This document shows positions 1 to 8,243 of a stretch of DNA of 64,000 nucleotides, piece after piece (positions within the stretch are counted from its first letter, which is position 1; each line of letters begins with the position of its first letter). The stretch is taken from the NCBI RefSeq assembly GCF_004354555.1, contig NZ_PUFH01000005.1:310001-374000 (forward strand), in the 5' to 3' direction. Source of the stretch: Leuconostoc citreum (lineage in GTDB: Bacteria; Bacillota; Bacilli; Lactobacillales; Lactobacillaceae). Position numbers and translations under genes: made by a program. The notes beneath the pieces were generated by a model. That model had not been told where the DNA came from. It searched no databases and saw only the letters and a list, made by a program, of their open reading frames with translations.

Positions 1-1192
1 TTTCCATACGATTTGACGCAGATAGTACGGCAACATTACCTGTGCCACCCATACTATTATCACTCATACCTGCAGCAATAGCTGACTCAACAGGATATAG
101 TCCAAATAATTTACCAATAAAAGCACTAGCAATACCCATGACAACTACGCTTGTTAAGGTCAAAATAACGAACTTCCAAGTCAAAGATTGCGCCAAGACA
201 TGTAAGTTAATCAGTGCTAAACCGATACCGGCCAACACAGCATGTGTTAAATTACCCATAATCACTTTATTAAACATAACCACAGATTCCTCTAATTGCT
301 TAGGAACCCAATTAAACGCCTTAAATATAATTACTAAAATAATAATAAAAGCATAAGTGTGTACTTTAGGTACAAAATAATTCAATATTGTTCCCAAAAG
401 GAAAAACGTAAATGCAATCATCATACCGACGCCGATTTGCGTTGCATCTAACGTGCGTAGTGGTTTGGTTTTTTCATCTTCGCTAATTGGGAGTAACACA
501 CCATGTCCATCATACTTAGTGTTGGCACCAACTTTTGCAATCAATGCAGCACCAATTACCGCCAGCACATTGCCTAACGTAATTGCTGGAATAATTTCAG
601 AGAACATTGTGCCAGAACTAACACCCAAGCCTTGTGCGTAGATATGAGAAAGTGGCACAGCGCCCGCTCCTATACCGCCTGCCATCATCGGCATCGAAAT
701 AAACATGACTGCATGGCCAAAACCAACCCCCAAAATCATGCCCACCAGTCCGACAGAAAAGAAGCCAATAATCATTGCTGCCAAAGATACCGGTATAAAG
801 CGTACAGCGGCCTTTAAAAGCAAATTCCGATTCATACCTAATATTGACCCTACAATAAGTGCAGCGATATAGAAATCCAACAACCCGTTATCGTTCATAA
901 ACGTTTTTGTTGCATTAACGATTGGTGCTGAAATGATTCCGGACGTTGCTAGTGCAGCCGAAGCAAAAATCGTAAATACTGATCCACCACCAAGATATGA
1001 CTTGACAATTGGTAACCTATTGCCAATATAAAAGAATAGATGGCCAAACAACACTAACATCAACGTCAGTCCCAACATATTTAAAGGCAATTTATTCAGA
1101 GCAATTGTTGCAGCTAAAACGACCATCATGGCAACATAAAGTGGTAGACTCACACCACTAATTTTTGTGCCCCAAAATTTTTGAGATATCAT
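1..1192 (-). CDS. mleP: Malate/citrate permease of the 2-hydroxycarboxylate transporter family, 3' end cut by the window edge
   Basis: Reading the minus strand from an ATG at 1192 gives an uninterrupted, very hydrophobic protein that runs off the left edge. It has many predicted membrane spans and, near the visible end, the motif SMGGTGNVAVLSASNRM, the GGxG-type signature of the 2HCT family (CitP, MleP). Members exchange malate or citrate for lactate across the cytoplasmic membrane. The gene starts 14 bases after the malolactic enzyme stop on the same strand, so it is very probably the malate uptake/lactate export partner in the mle operon. CitP cannot be excluded from sequence alone, but the neighbour argues for MleP. 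Confidence 0.88.
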   Translation of the reverse strand, partial: MISQKFWGTKISGVSLPLYVAMMVVLAATIALNKLPLNMLGLTLMLVLFGHLFFYIGNRLPIVKSYLGGGSVFTIFASAALATSGIISAPIVNATKTFMNDNGLLDFYIAALIVGSILGMNRNLLLKAAVRFIPVSLAAMIIGFFSVGLVGMILGVGFGHAVMFISMPMMAGGIGAGAVPLSHIYAQGLGVSSGTMFSEIIPAITLGNVLAVIGAALIAKVGANTKYDGHGVLLPISEDEKTKPLRTLDATQIGVGMMIAFTFFLLGTILNYFVPKVHTYAFIIILVIIFKAFNWVPKQLEESVVMFNKVIMGNLTHAVLAGIGLALINLHVLAQSLTWKFVILTLTSVVVMGIASAFIGKLFGLYPVESAIAAGMSDNSMGGTGNVAVLSASNRME

Positions 1193-1206
1193 AAATTATA
1201 ATCCTA

Positions 1207-2835
1207 TTAGTATTCTGCTGACCACTTGGCGTCTTGCACAGCCTTTTTTGCATCAGTTATAGCTTCACGGTTTAGCTTTTGGTCCAAAACGCTTTGCGCT
1301 GTTACTTCAGCAATTTTCTGTGAGAATGTCGTTAAATGAGAGACCGGTGGTAAGACTGCTGCACCAGGCTCTTCAGAATCTACCAAGCCACCTAATGCAT
1401 GAATTGCAGCTGAAATTGTTTCCTGTGTTAACAACTTTGCTGTCGACGCTACCAAGCCAAAACCAAGTCCTGGATAAATCAAAGCATTGTTCCCTTGACC
1501 AATTTTATAGGTTACACCCTGGTAGTCAACATCTGCTGCCGGTATTCCAGTTGAAACCAACGCCTTTCCGTCGGTCCATTTGATCAAATCTTCAGCTTTG
1601 GCTTCGGCCAACTTTGTAGGATTTGATAGTGGGAAAATAATTGGACGTTCAGTATGTGCGGCCATCTCTTTCACAATTTCTTCAGTAAACGTTCCCGGCT
1701 GTGTTGATGTACCAATCAAAACTGTTGGATGCAGTGCCTTTACAACGGCTGATAATGACGTCAATGTTTCGGCATCAGCAAACTCATCACGTGAACGTGT
1801 GAAAGGTATTTGTGCAGCTGTTAATTCTGGTGTGTCATTAAATAACAAACCTTGCTTATCAACAAGATAAAAATGTTGGCGTGCTTCATCTGCTGTCAAA
1901 CCAGCTTGTTGCAACTCTGTAAATATTTGATTGACAATACCCATACCAGCGGTTCCAGCACCAAAAGTTACAAATGTTTGGTCAACTAACTTTTCTTTTG
2001 AAATATTCAAAGCGCCAAAAATACCTGCTAAAACAATCATACCTGTACCCTGAATATCATCGTTAAACGTTGCAATTTGGTCCTTATACTTATCGAGAAT
2101 CACTTGCGCATTGCCTCGACCAAAATCTTCCCAGTGTAGCAATGATTCAGGGAACAATGATTGCTCAGCTTGTACAAACTGGTCAATAAATGCCAAATAA
2201 GCATCCCCTTCAATACGTGTATGCCGATTACCAAGGTAACGGGGATCCTCCAAAAGTGCTTGATTGTTAGTCCCTGCATCAATACTGATTGCTAATACAC
2301 TGGCTGGGTCAATGCCTGCAGCAGCTGTATAAACCATTAATTTACCTACTGCAATATCAACGCCGTTGACACCCCAGTCACCCATACCAAGAATACCCTC
2401 GGCATCTGTTACAACCACCAGCTTAATATCACGTCCTGCAGCGGCATTAACCAAGGATTGTTTAATATCTTCTGGTCGATCAACTGATAAGAATGCAGCA
2501 TTTTGTGGATTAGTAAAAATATCATTATATTTTTCAATTGATTCTGCCACAACCGGGTCATAAACAATCGGCATAAATTCTGATACGTGCTGATCCATGA
2601 GGTGATAGAACAAAGTCACATTTTCATTAAAAAGATTCATCAAAAAAATACGCTTTTCTAAAGGAGCATCCTTTGATTGAAACTGATGATATGCTTGATC
2701 AGCCTGTTCATCAATTGTTTGCACACGACTTGGCAAAGCACCTGTCAAACCGAGCGCTTCACGTTCTTCTATTGTGAAGCCTGTCCCTTTATTCAAAAAT
2801 GGGTTACGTAATACATCATATCCTGTCATCGTCAT
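1207..2835 (-). CDS. mleS: Malolactic enzyme
   Basis: The 542-residue protein belongs to the malic enzyme superfamily, and its length is that of malolactic enzymes. Visible elements are [15 protein letters not shown] near residues 141-155 (malic domain), FNDDIQGTG near 257-265, and the NAD-binding GAGTAGMG near 292-299. Malolactic enzymes convert L-malate directly to L-lactate and CO2 using NAD and Mn2+ in the cytoplasm, and drive acid resistance and proton motive force generation. A GGAGG ribosome site precedes the ATG at 2835. A divergent LysR gene upstream and a permease downstream complete the usual mle locus, which favours malolactic over malic enzyme. Confidence 0.93.
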   Translation of the reverse strand: MTMTGYDVLRNPFLNKGTGFTIEEREALGLTGALPSRVQTIDEQADQAYHQFQSKDAPLEKRIFLMNLFNENVTLFYHLMDQHVSEFMPIVYDPVVAESIEKYNDIFTNPQNAAFLSVDRPEDIKQSLVNAAAGRDIKLVVVTDAEGILGMGDWGVNGVDIAVGKLMVYTAAAGIDPASVLAISIDAGTNNQALLEDPRYLGNRHTRIEGDAYLAFIDQFVQAEQSLFPESLLHWEDFGRGNAQVILDKYKDQIATFNDDIQGTGMIVLAGIFGALNISKEKLVDQTFVTFGAGTAGMGIVNQIFTELQQAGLTADEARQHFYLVDKQGLLFNDTPELTAAQIPFTRSRDEFADAETLTSLSAVVKALHPTVLIGTSTQPGTFTEEIVKEMAAHTERPIIFPLSNPTKLAEAKAEDLIKWTDGKALVSTGIPAADVDYQGVTYKIGQGNNALIYPGLGFGLVASTAKLLTQETISAAIHALGGLVDSEEPGAAVLPPVSHLTTFSQKIAEVTAQSVLDQKLNREAITDAKKAVQDAKWSAEY

Positions 2836-2883
2836 TGCCTTATTTCCTCCAAATATTATGTTTATTGATTAATAACAGCCTTG

Positions 2884-2913
2884 ACTATACACGGCTATTT
2901 AGTTTATAGTCAA
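2884..2913 (-). promoter_or_regulatory. mleS promoter
   Basis: Read on the minus strand, TTGACT (2913-2908) is separated by 18 bases from TATAGT (2889-2884), a good sigma-A promoter about 50 bases upstream of mleS. The -35 and -10 parts are themselves arms of an inverted repeat (GACTATA / TATAGTC, 2883-2889 and 2905-2911). Such an arrangement would let a dimeric regulator compete with polymerase. Confidence 0.6.
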
Positions 2914-2927
2914 ATGAGTAACATGTC

Positions 2928-2942
2928 ATAACTAAAAGTTAT
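2928..2942. promoter_or_regulatory. LysR-type operator between mleR and mleS
   Basis: ATAACTAAAAGTTAT is a perfect 5-bp inverted repeat with 5-bp spacer and fits the T-N11-A LysR box. It lies about 15 bases upstream of the mleS -35 element and about 40 bases before mleR, the position expected for the recognition site of an autoregulating LysR activator. Confidence 0.55.
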
Positions 2943-2980
2943 AGCATTAGCCTAAAGTGTTGATAATAAAGGATAAAAAC

Positions 2981-3868
2981 ATGCAAGTCAATGACTTAAT
3001 GTACTACAATGCATTATACAGAGAAAAAAATTTTACAAAAGTTGCTAAAATTTTTGGTATCAGTCAGCCCTCCATTAGTAGTGCTATAAAACGACTAGAA
3101 AATTTTTTTCAGATTAAATTAGTTATTCGTGGTAATGCCCAATCCGAGTTAAAATTTACTGCTGCTGGTGAACAATTACACGAGCATAGTTTATCGATTT
3201 TAAATGAAATTGATAGTGCCAAACACGAATTAGATCATTTGCGTTCACATACCACAACAATAGGCCTACCACCAATTATCAAAAATGCCTACTTTGCTAA
3301 AATAGCGATGGCTACTAAAGAATTCGATCGTCAATTTAACATTAGTCACATGAATATTTACGAAGCTGGATCCAATAGTTTAAAGCAATCTCTGATTGAT
3401 GGCGACATCGATATTGCCCTGTTGGGTTCCTTAGGTGATGCCGTCGATGATAAATTACAAATTTTTCCTTTTGCCAAAACCACATTCTATGTTTATATGT
3501 CTGCTAAAAATCCATTAGCCAAAAATCCTGGTCTATATTTTGAAGCACTAAAAGAGCAGCTATTTATTTCCTTGGATAGTAGTTTTATTCATGAGCAAGC
3601 TATTAAACTTTTATCTAGAAAAGCCGGATATCGACCTAAGACTTTTATGAAAACAAGTGATGTTTATTTTCTAATGAGTCTAGTTGCTGAAAACCTTGGC
3701 ATTGCCATCCTTACCAATATTGTCAAATCTAATCATGACGATATTATCATGGTGCCTTTACTTGATTCATCACAACCAACATTCAATGTGAATGTAGCAT
3801 TCAGGAAAAATCATGTATTAACAACTGAAGAACGTATGTTAATGAATATCTTATCCCAACAACTATAG
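2981..3868 (+). CDS. mleR: LysR-family regulator of malolactic fermentation
   Basis: This is a LysR-type protein of about 295 residues with an N-terminal winged helix (VAKIFGISQPSISSAIKRLE) followed by a substrate-binding-like effector domain. It is transcribed divergently from mleS with a LysR box between them, matching the mleR arrangement of lactic acid bacteria; MleR activates the mle operon in response to malate. I place the start at the ATG at 2981 because AAAGGA lies 7 bases upstream of it; the GTG at 2957 in the same frame has no good ribosome site and would add 8 residues. Assignment as MleR rests mainly on context. Confidence 0.85.
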   Translation: MQVNDLMYYNALYREKNFTKVAKIFGISQPSISSAIKRLENFFQIKLVIRGNAQSELKFTAAGEQLHEHSLSILNEIDSAKHELDHLRSHTTTIGLPPIIKNAYFAKIAMATKEFDRQFNISHMNIYEAGSNSLKQSLIDGDIDIALLGSLGDAVDDKLQIFPFAKTTFYVYMSAKNPLAKNPGLYFEALKEQLFISLDSSFIHEQAIKLLSRKAGYRPKTFMKTSDVYFLMSLVAENLGIAILTNIVKSNHDDIIMVPLLDSSQPTFNVNVAFRKNHVLTTEERMLMNILSQQL

Positions 3869-3970
3869 CCGAAATGGCCATTGCCTATTTTTTTGCTGGT
3901 TTCTCCTTTAAAATCAGTTATAATTGAACAAGCATCATCATACTAAATTCACAAAGGACATCGCATAATT

Positions 3971-5077
3971 ATGTCAAGTGTCATCAGAAAAATCGCCACC
4001 GATAAAACATTTTTAATTACCCTATTCCTAGCAATTATTGCTTTTATTTTCGGGCACGTCACTGTTGAAGATATTGATCTCAAAACAATTTTATCGCTAC
4101 TATCGCTTATCATCATCGTTTCAGTATATGAGCAATTACATGTGTTAAAGTATATCGCCAATACAGTTGTCATCAAATGTCGATCGACTCGTGACATCAT
4201 ACGTGTCATGCTTTTATTTTCATTTGTCGGTTCTATGCTGTTCACTAACGATGTGGCCATTCTGACATTGGTACCTATTTTTTTTAAAATTAGTCAGCAA
4301 GTGGCCATCAAAAAAATTGTTCCAATTAGTCTACTGACAATCTATGCTAATCTTGGAAGTGCGCTGACACCTTTTGGTAATCCGCAAAACCTGTACCTTG
4401 TTTCTTTTTATCATTTAAGCTTACCGACATTTTTGGGCATGTCTATCCCTTTGGGTTTGATTGGACTGATTAGTCTCTTTGCTGTGAGTTTTCTATTTCC
4501 AGCCAAACCTATTGATAATATCTCAACTGATTCTGTGTCACTAGACCATCACAAGGTATGGTGGTTAATACTTGCAACAGTGATTGTCTTATTAGGAATT
4601 TTGTCTTTTATTGCGATTTGGTGGTCCTTATTAGCCAGTGTATTAAGTGCCTTCTTGCTTGATAAACAAGTATTCCAACAAGTTGATTATGGGATTATTT
4701 TAACTTTCATCAATTTCTTTATTATTGTCGGTGCTGTTAGCAGAATCGATATTATCCATCAGCTTTTAGTAGCGACAACCCAAACACAATTTCATGCATT
4801 TTTTGCAGCAATTATATCAAGCCAATTCGTCAGTAATGTACCTGCTGCTGTGCTGTTATCCAAGTTTACAGATCATTTTTATGGTATTTATTTAGGGGTT
4901 ACAGTTGGTGGTCTAGGCACACTAATTGCCTCCTTAGCTAACCTGCTCGCCTTGCGTCAATATAATATTTTTTCGCAAGACAGAACATCTGTCACTTTCT
5001 TTAAGACTTTTACTTGGCTGAATTTAATTTATTTAATTATTTTTGTTATTATTGGCAGTTTAATTTTATTCATCTAA
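3971..5077 (+). CDS. Anion permease of the ion transporter (ArsB/CitMHS/DASS-like) superfamily
   Basis: The protein has 368 residues and roughly ten hydrophobic segments. Two motifs are typical of the ArsB/NhaD/CitM superfamily: TNDVAILTLVPIF near residue 92 and, further on, TPFGNPQNLYL, the discontinuous-helix loop that binds the anion or cation. The likely role is transport of an inorganic or dicarboxylic anion across the cytoplasmic membrane; the substrate cannot be read from sequence. A TATAAT box at 3919-3924 and an AAAGGA site before the ATG support independent expression. It ends at a strong bidirectional terminator. It is shorter than arsenite pumps (about 430 residues) and has no ars genes nearby, so arsenic transport is unlikely. 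Confidence 0.7.
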   Translation: MSSVIRKIATDKTFLITLFLAIIAFIFGHVTVEDIDLKTILSLLSLIIIVSVYEQLHVLKYIANTVVIKCRSTRDIIRVMLLFSFVGSMLFTNDVAILTLVPIFFKISQQVAIKKIVPISLLTIYANLGSALTPFGNPQNLYLVSFYHLSLPTFLGMSIPLGLIGLISLFAVSFLFPAKPIDNISTDSVSLDHHKVWWLILATVIVLLGILSFIAIWWSLLASVLSAFLLDKQVFQQVDYGIILTFINFFIIVGAVSRIDIIHQLLVATTQTQFHAFFAAIISSQFVSNVPAAVLLSKFTDHFYGIYLGVTVGGLGTLIASLANLLALRQYNIFSQDRTSVTFFKTFTWLNLIYLIIFVIIGSLILFI

Positions 5078-5079
5078 AT

Positions 5080-5120
5080 AAAGCAGTGCCAGCAATTTTT
5101 TTATTGCTGGCACTGCTTTT
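5080..5120. terminator. Bidirectional rho-independent terminator between convergent genes
   Basis: AAAGCAGTGCCAGCAAT (5080-5096) and its perfect complement (5103-5119) form a 17-bp stem closed by a T-rich loop, with A and T runs on either side. It serves both the plus-strand permease and the minus-strand pnuC. Confidence 0.9.
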
Positions 5121-5144
5121 TATTTATGATATGATGCGTGCTGT

Positions 5145-5939
5145 TTATTGCACTAAGTTTTGTTTAGACTGATTAAACCACATATACTGCCCATAGAAAG
5201 CATTAATTAACATGATAACTTGCAATACTAGCATTGAGGTTGCGCCGGCTGAGCCATCCATACTTAACGCTCTCGCCCAGATAATAACATTAATAATATC
5301 AAGAGTTATCCAAGCAATCCATTGTGAGCGATAGCCATAAGTCATTAAAATTTGTCCGACAATACCCAGTGGCAATAACGTTGCATCTAAATAAATTTGC
5401 GAACCATGAAGTGAGTGACTAACAAATAAAACCACGCCATATATAATAATCGTCATCGCAAAATAAGCCATTCCCTTTTGAAAAGAGAGTTTTTTTGACT
5501 CAACGACATGACGACTACTTTTATTTTGATGCCAAACTGAAATACCGATAAACTGCATTACAAAGTAAAACGATTGCGAGGCAATATCACCAATCAAGTG
5601 GTTATTTAATGCTACAATGAGCCAAACGACGGTGCTTAACATACCCCAACTATAATTAGTTAGGCGACCTTGGTCGACCAAAATTAAATTAATAACTGTT
5701 GAAATACCTGTTATCAGGCTAATCCAACCAATTGGAGAAAAATTATCACCAAATATAAATGCCACAACCGTTGCCAATAGCATAACGCCCATCAATAACC
5801 TTGAAGTTTTAGTTAACGCCTGTATGTCGGTTAAATTTGCTTTGAGGCTGAAAGTGTATTGTAGCTGTTTGGGTAACAATATCATGCCTGTTTTAAAATG
5901 ATTCCATTTTTGTGCTACGGTACCTGTTAATGTGTTCAT
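5145..5939 (-). CDS. pnuC: PnuC-family nicotinamide riboside transporter
   Basis: This 264-residue membrane protein has about seven hydrophobic segments in its last 200 residues and the PnuC features WHQNKSS in the middle and GYRSQWIAWITLDIINVIIW near the C terminus (tryptophan-rich helix that lines the substrate path). PnuC proteins facilitate uptake of nicotinamide riboside, which is then phosphorylated for NAD synthesis. It is a single gene ending at a bidirectional terminator. The leader carries a compact pseudoknot-like fold over the ribosome site (see 5950-5992), so translation is probably ligand controlled. Confidence 0.87.
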   Translation of the reverse strand: MNTLTGTVAQKWNHFKTGMILLPKQLQYTFSLKANLTDIQALTKTSRLLMGVMLLATVVAFIFGDNFSPIGWISLITGISTVINLILVDQGRLTNYSWGMLSTVVWLIVALNNHLIGDIASQSFYFVMQFIGISVWHQNKSSRHVVESKKLSFQKGMAYFAMTIIIYGVVLFVSHSLHGSQIYLDATLLPLGIVGQILMTYGYRSQWIAWITLDIINVIIWARALSMDGSAGATSMLVLQVIMLINAFYGQYMWFNQSKQNLVQ

Positions 5940-5949
5940 TGACTTTTAT

Positions 5950-5992
5950 CTCCTATTGTTTTTTAGTAGCCGTGTTCGGAAGCAACGCTACG
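5950..5992 (-). promoter_or_regulatory. Candidate riboswitch (H-type pseudoknot) in the pnuC leader
   Basis: On the RNA strand GUAGC (5991-5987) pairs with GCUAC (5970-5966). Inside, GUU/AAC can extend the stem, leaving a loop GCUUCCG. The UUCC of the loop can pair with GGAG of the ribosome site, and an A-rich tail UAAAAAACAA links stem and ribosome site. This layout (short stem, A-rich tail, loop pairing with the Shine-Dalgarno) is that of preQ1-I and NAD+-II type riboswitches. Upstream of pnuC an NAD-related ligand is the natural guess. The class is not assigned; this is inference from hand folding. Confidence 0.45.
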
Positions 5993-6163
5993 TGAATTTG
6001 TCAATTTAATGATAGTTTAACTAACTTTATGGCGGTTTATTTATGCGCATCATCTGTACTCACTTCTATAATTTGTGATTATCTACACGTAATCACTGAT
6101 GATAATTATAACGCATATACGCATTAAAAGTTACCTTGTTAATTTATACTATGGTAAATAACT

Positions 6164-6203
6164 AAAAAAGCACCTGTCTGATTGTATTCAAACACGTCCT
6201 TTG
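6164..6203 (-). terminator. Probable terminator after the queT-SDR-UDG operon
   Basis: On the minus strand AAAGGACGTGTTTG and CAGACAGGTGCTTTTTT can pair at 12 of 14 positions and end in a T run. It starts right after the glycosylase stop codon. Confidence 0.5.
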
Positions 6204-6204
6204 A

Positions 6205-6777
6205 TTATTGTTTCAAAATTGCCTGCACTTCTTGCTTAAGCATTGGCAATACTTCTTGCTCAAACCACGGATTCTTCTTCAACCAAATATTGTTCCTTGG
6301 TGATGGATGGACAATCGGAAAATATTTTGGTAAATAATGCTGATAATTTTTAATAGTCGCTGTTATCGTTTCTTTGTTTGTCAAATTCAAATAATAACGC
6401 TGTGCATAAGCCCCAATCAAAATAATCAACTTGACATTTGGCATTTCACCGAGTAATTTAGGGTGCCATTTTTCAGCAACACCCTTTCGAGGTGCCTTAT
6501 CACCCGAAGCGGCTTTTCCCGGATAGTAAAAATCCATGGGAATAACACCAATTTTACCAGACTGATAAAATACTGTCTCCGACACACCCAACCAATCGCG
6601 CAAACGATCACCCGACGCATCATGCCACATAATACCAGTCTCTTGCACGCGCTTACTTGGTGCTTGCCCAATAATCAATATTTCTGCCGTTCTCGGTGCA
6701 GCGTATATAGGCAGCCATCCCTTTGCTTTATATACCTTATTGTCCTCATCATTTGCAATTTCTTCAAATAATGACAT
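6205..6777 (-). CDS. Uracil-DNA glycosylase superfamily protein
   Basis: This protein of about 190 residues has the superfamily motifs: IIGQAPS near the N terminus (motif 1, water-activating loop), the middle segment with FYYPGK, LIILIGAYAQRYYL (hydrophobic core strand), and IVHPSPRNNIW (motif 3, histidine that contacts the excised base). These enzymes remove uracil or related damaged bases in base excision repair. It is not classical Ung, which is longer and carries GQDPYH. I start it at the ATG at 6777 because GGGGG lies 8 bases upstream; a TTG at 6792 lacks one. It is the last gene of a queT-SDR-UDG run on one strand. Confidence 0.78.
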   Translation of the reverse strand: MSLFEEIANDEDNKVYKAKGWLPIYAAPRTAEILIIGQAPSKRVQETGIMWHDASGDRLRDWLGVSETVFYQSGKIGVIPMDFYYPGKAASGDKAPRKGVAEKWHPKLLGEMPNVKLIILIGAYAQRYYLNLTNKETITATIKNYQHYLPKYFPIVHPSPRNNIWLKKNPWFEQEVLPMLKQEVQAILKQ

Positions 6778-6840
6778 ATCAATTGCCCCCAAACTTATAT
6801 CTTTCCTAAGTATATCACATTCAAATCACGCAACAGAAGC

Positions 6841-7575
6841 TCAGTGTCCCAAAGTCCAGCCACCATCAATGGGTATTACAGTGCCGTTGATGTAATCAGC
6901 TTGTTGACTAGTCAGATACAAAGATAATTGCGCAACTTCATCAGGATTAGCCCAACGTTTGGCAGGTGTTTGCGCAGCCACCTGTTTTGCCATCTCAGCG
7001 TCACCTGCAAAATCTGCTGCATTCATCGGCGTTTTAATCGCACCTGGTGCAATAGCATTAACATGTAAGCCTTTTGCAGCATAATCAAAAGCTAATTGTT
7101 TCGTATAACCTACAATTGCATGTTTAGCTGAAGTATAAGCTACACCACCACCACCGGCAGAAAAACCGGCAATGGAAGCCATATTAATAATATGACCGTA
7201 GCCTCGAGATAGCATTGCTGGCAAAACAGCATTTGTCAGAATAAACATTGGGGTCAAATTAATGTCAAGCACATGCTGCCAGTCATCCAGCGTGGTGTCT
7301 AAGGATGTCTTGTAATCATCTAATACACCAGCTGTATTCAATAATATGTCAAAAGATACCGATTGTGTTAGTGTTTCAAGCCATACCTTAAGTTGTTTAT
7401 GTTGACTAATATCCAATTTAAATGTTTTCAAATTAATGTGTTGATAAGCAATGTCTTGCCTGTCTACAGCATAAACTATTGCGCCCGCCGCCAGATATGC
7501 CTCTAATTGCGAAAAACCGATGCCTGAAGCAGCACCGGTTAATAAGATATTTTTATTGCTATAATCTTGCGTCAT
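6841..7575 (-). CDS. SDR-family oxidoreductase, FabG-like
   Basis: The 244-residue protein is a classical short-chain dehydrogenase: GAASGIG near residue 15 (NAD(P) binding), NTAGVL near 80, catalytic Ser in the INMASIAG stretch, and YTSAKHA with the Tyr-x3-Lys catalytic pair near 147-151. It ends in INGTVIPIDGGW, typical of the 3-oxoacyl-ACP reductase-like group. The substrate is unknown. It starts 3 bases after the queT stop, so it is cotranscribed with queT and may share the preQ1 control, although no link of an SDR of this type to queuosine is established. Confidence 0.85.
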   Translation of the reverse strand: MTQDYSNKNILLTGAASGIGFSQLEAYLAAGAIVYAVDRQDIAYQHINLKTFKLDISQHKQLKVWLETLTQSVSFDILLNTAGVLDDYKTSLDTTLDDWQHVLDINLTPMFILTNAVLPAMLSRGYGHIINMASIAGFSAGGGGVAYTSAKHAIVGYTKQLAFDYAAKGLHVNAIAPGAIKTPMNAADFAGDAEMAKQVAAQTPAKRWANPDEVAQLSLYLTSQQADYINGTVIPIDGGWTLGH

Positions 7576-7577
7576 CG

Positions 7578-8135
7578 TTATCTTTCCAAATTAATAATTT
7601 TGCTCAGTGCATAAACCACAATACCACCAATAATTAATGACACAACTTCGCCCGGTACTAAACTAACGTAATAAGCTCCCCATTGTGCCAACAACCCACC
7701 CTTAGCACCTGATGGTGAGGCACCATGTGCACCAATATTAAATGCAAAGGTAAATTCTGCTGCAAGTATCGCCATCCCAAGTGTTGCCACCACAAATGTA
7801 CTAATCAATATCTTAATGATTGGTTGCGTCACACGGCGTGTCAACAAGTAAGTGACACCAGTCATAATTACTGTGCCTAAAGTACCGAAGATCCAATCAA
7901 TCCAGCCTAGCGGTGATACCAGGTTAGCAATCAAAACACCAATACCCAATGAGATAATATATCTTTTATTCCAAGCAGCTAAATGATTTAGCCCCTCCGA
8001 AACACGTAATTGTACTGGTCCGAAAGCTATGGGTTGAATCACAAAAGTGATTGCCGCATATATGGCAGCGACAATCGCAACTAACGTGATGTTTCTAGCC
8101 TTGTTTGGTGATGTCGGTAAATTATTATTCTCCAT
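7578..8135 (-). CDS. queT: Queuosine-precursor ECF transporter S component QueT
   Basis: This protein of about 185 residues has five to six membrane segments and the QueT signature FGPVQLRVSEGLNHLAAW near residue 40. QueT is the substrate-binding S subunit of an energy-coupling-factor importer for queuosine precursors such as preQ1. The ATG at 8135 is chosen because the leader immediately before it is a preQ1-I riboswitch whose tail contains the ribosome site AGGAG; upstream in-frame starts would translate through the aptamer. It heads an operon with an SDR and a glycosylase. The energising ECF module must be encoded elsewhere. Confidence 0.9.
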   Translation of the reverse strand: MENNNLPTSPNKARNITLVAIVAAIYAAITFVIQPIAFGPVQLRVSEGLNHLAAWNKRYIISLGIGVLIANLVSPLGWIDWIFGTLGTVIMTGVTYLLTRRVTQPIIKILISTFVVATLGMAILAAEFTFAFNIGAHGASPSGAKGGLLAQWGAYYVSLVPGEVVSLIIGGIVVYALSKIINLER

Positions 8136-8142
8136 AAAAAAT

Positions 8143-8182
8143 CTCCTAGTTTTGATAAGCGGGATGGTTGATGAACCGCTAT
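8143..8182 (-). promoter_or_regulatory. preQ1-I riboswitch, translational type
   Basis: On the RNA strand AGCGG (8180-8176) pairs with CCGCU (8162-8158). The loop begins UUC and contains AUCAACCAUC, and the tail UAUCAAAACUAGGAG runs into the queT ribosome site. Stem, loop and A-rich tail match the preQ1-I class, and the downstream gene is a preQ1-type transporter. Ligand binding would fold the tail into the pseudoknot and hide the ribosome site. Confidence 0.85.
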
Positions 8183-8205
8183 TTATTAGCATAGCACAGC
8201 ACAAT

Positions 8206-8230
8206 AAAAAAAGCCACGTTATACGTGACT
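8206..8230 (-). terminator. rho-independent terminator after rpoD
   Basis: On the minus strand AGTCACG (8230-8224) pairs with CGTGGCT (8218-8212) around a TATAA loop, followed by seven T. It lies 14 bases after the rpoD stop and separates rpoD from the queT operon. Confidence 0.85.
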
Positions 8231-8243
8231 TCTTGCACTATTA

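Noticed and set aside
3971-5077. Arsenite efflux pump ArsB
   Set aside because: Shares only superfamily motifs, is shorter, and has no ars genes nearby.
5950-5992. Calling the pnuC leader a preQ1-I riboswitch
   Set aside because: The stem and A-rich tail are similar, but the loop does not match and the gene transports an NAD precursor; left as an unassigned candidate.
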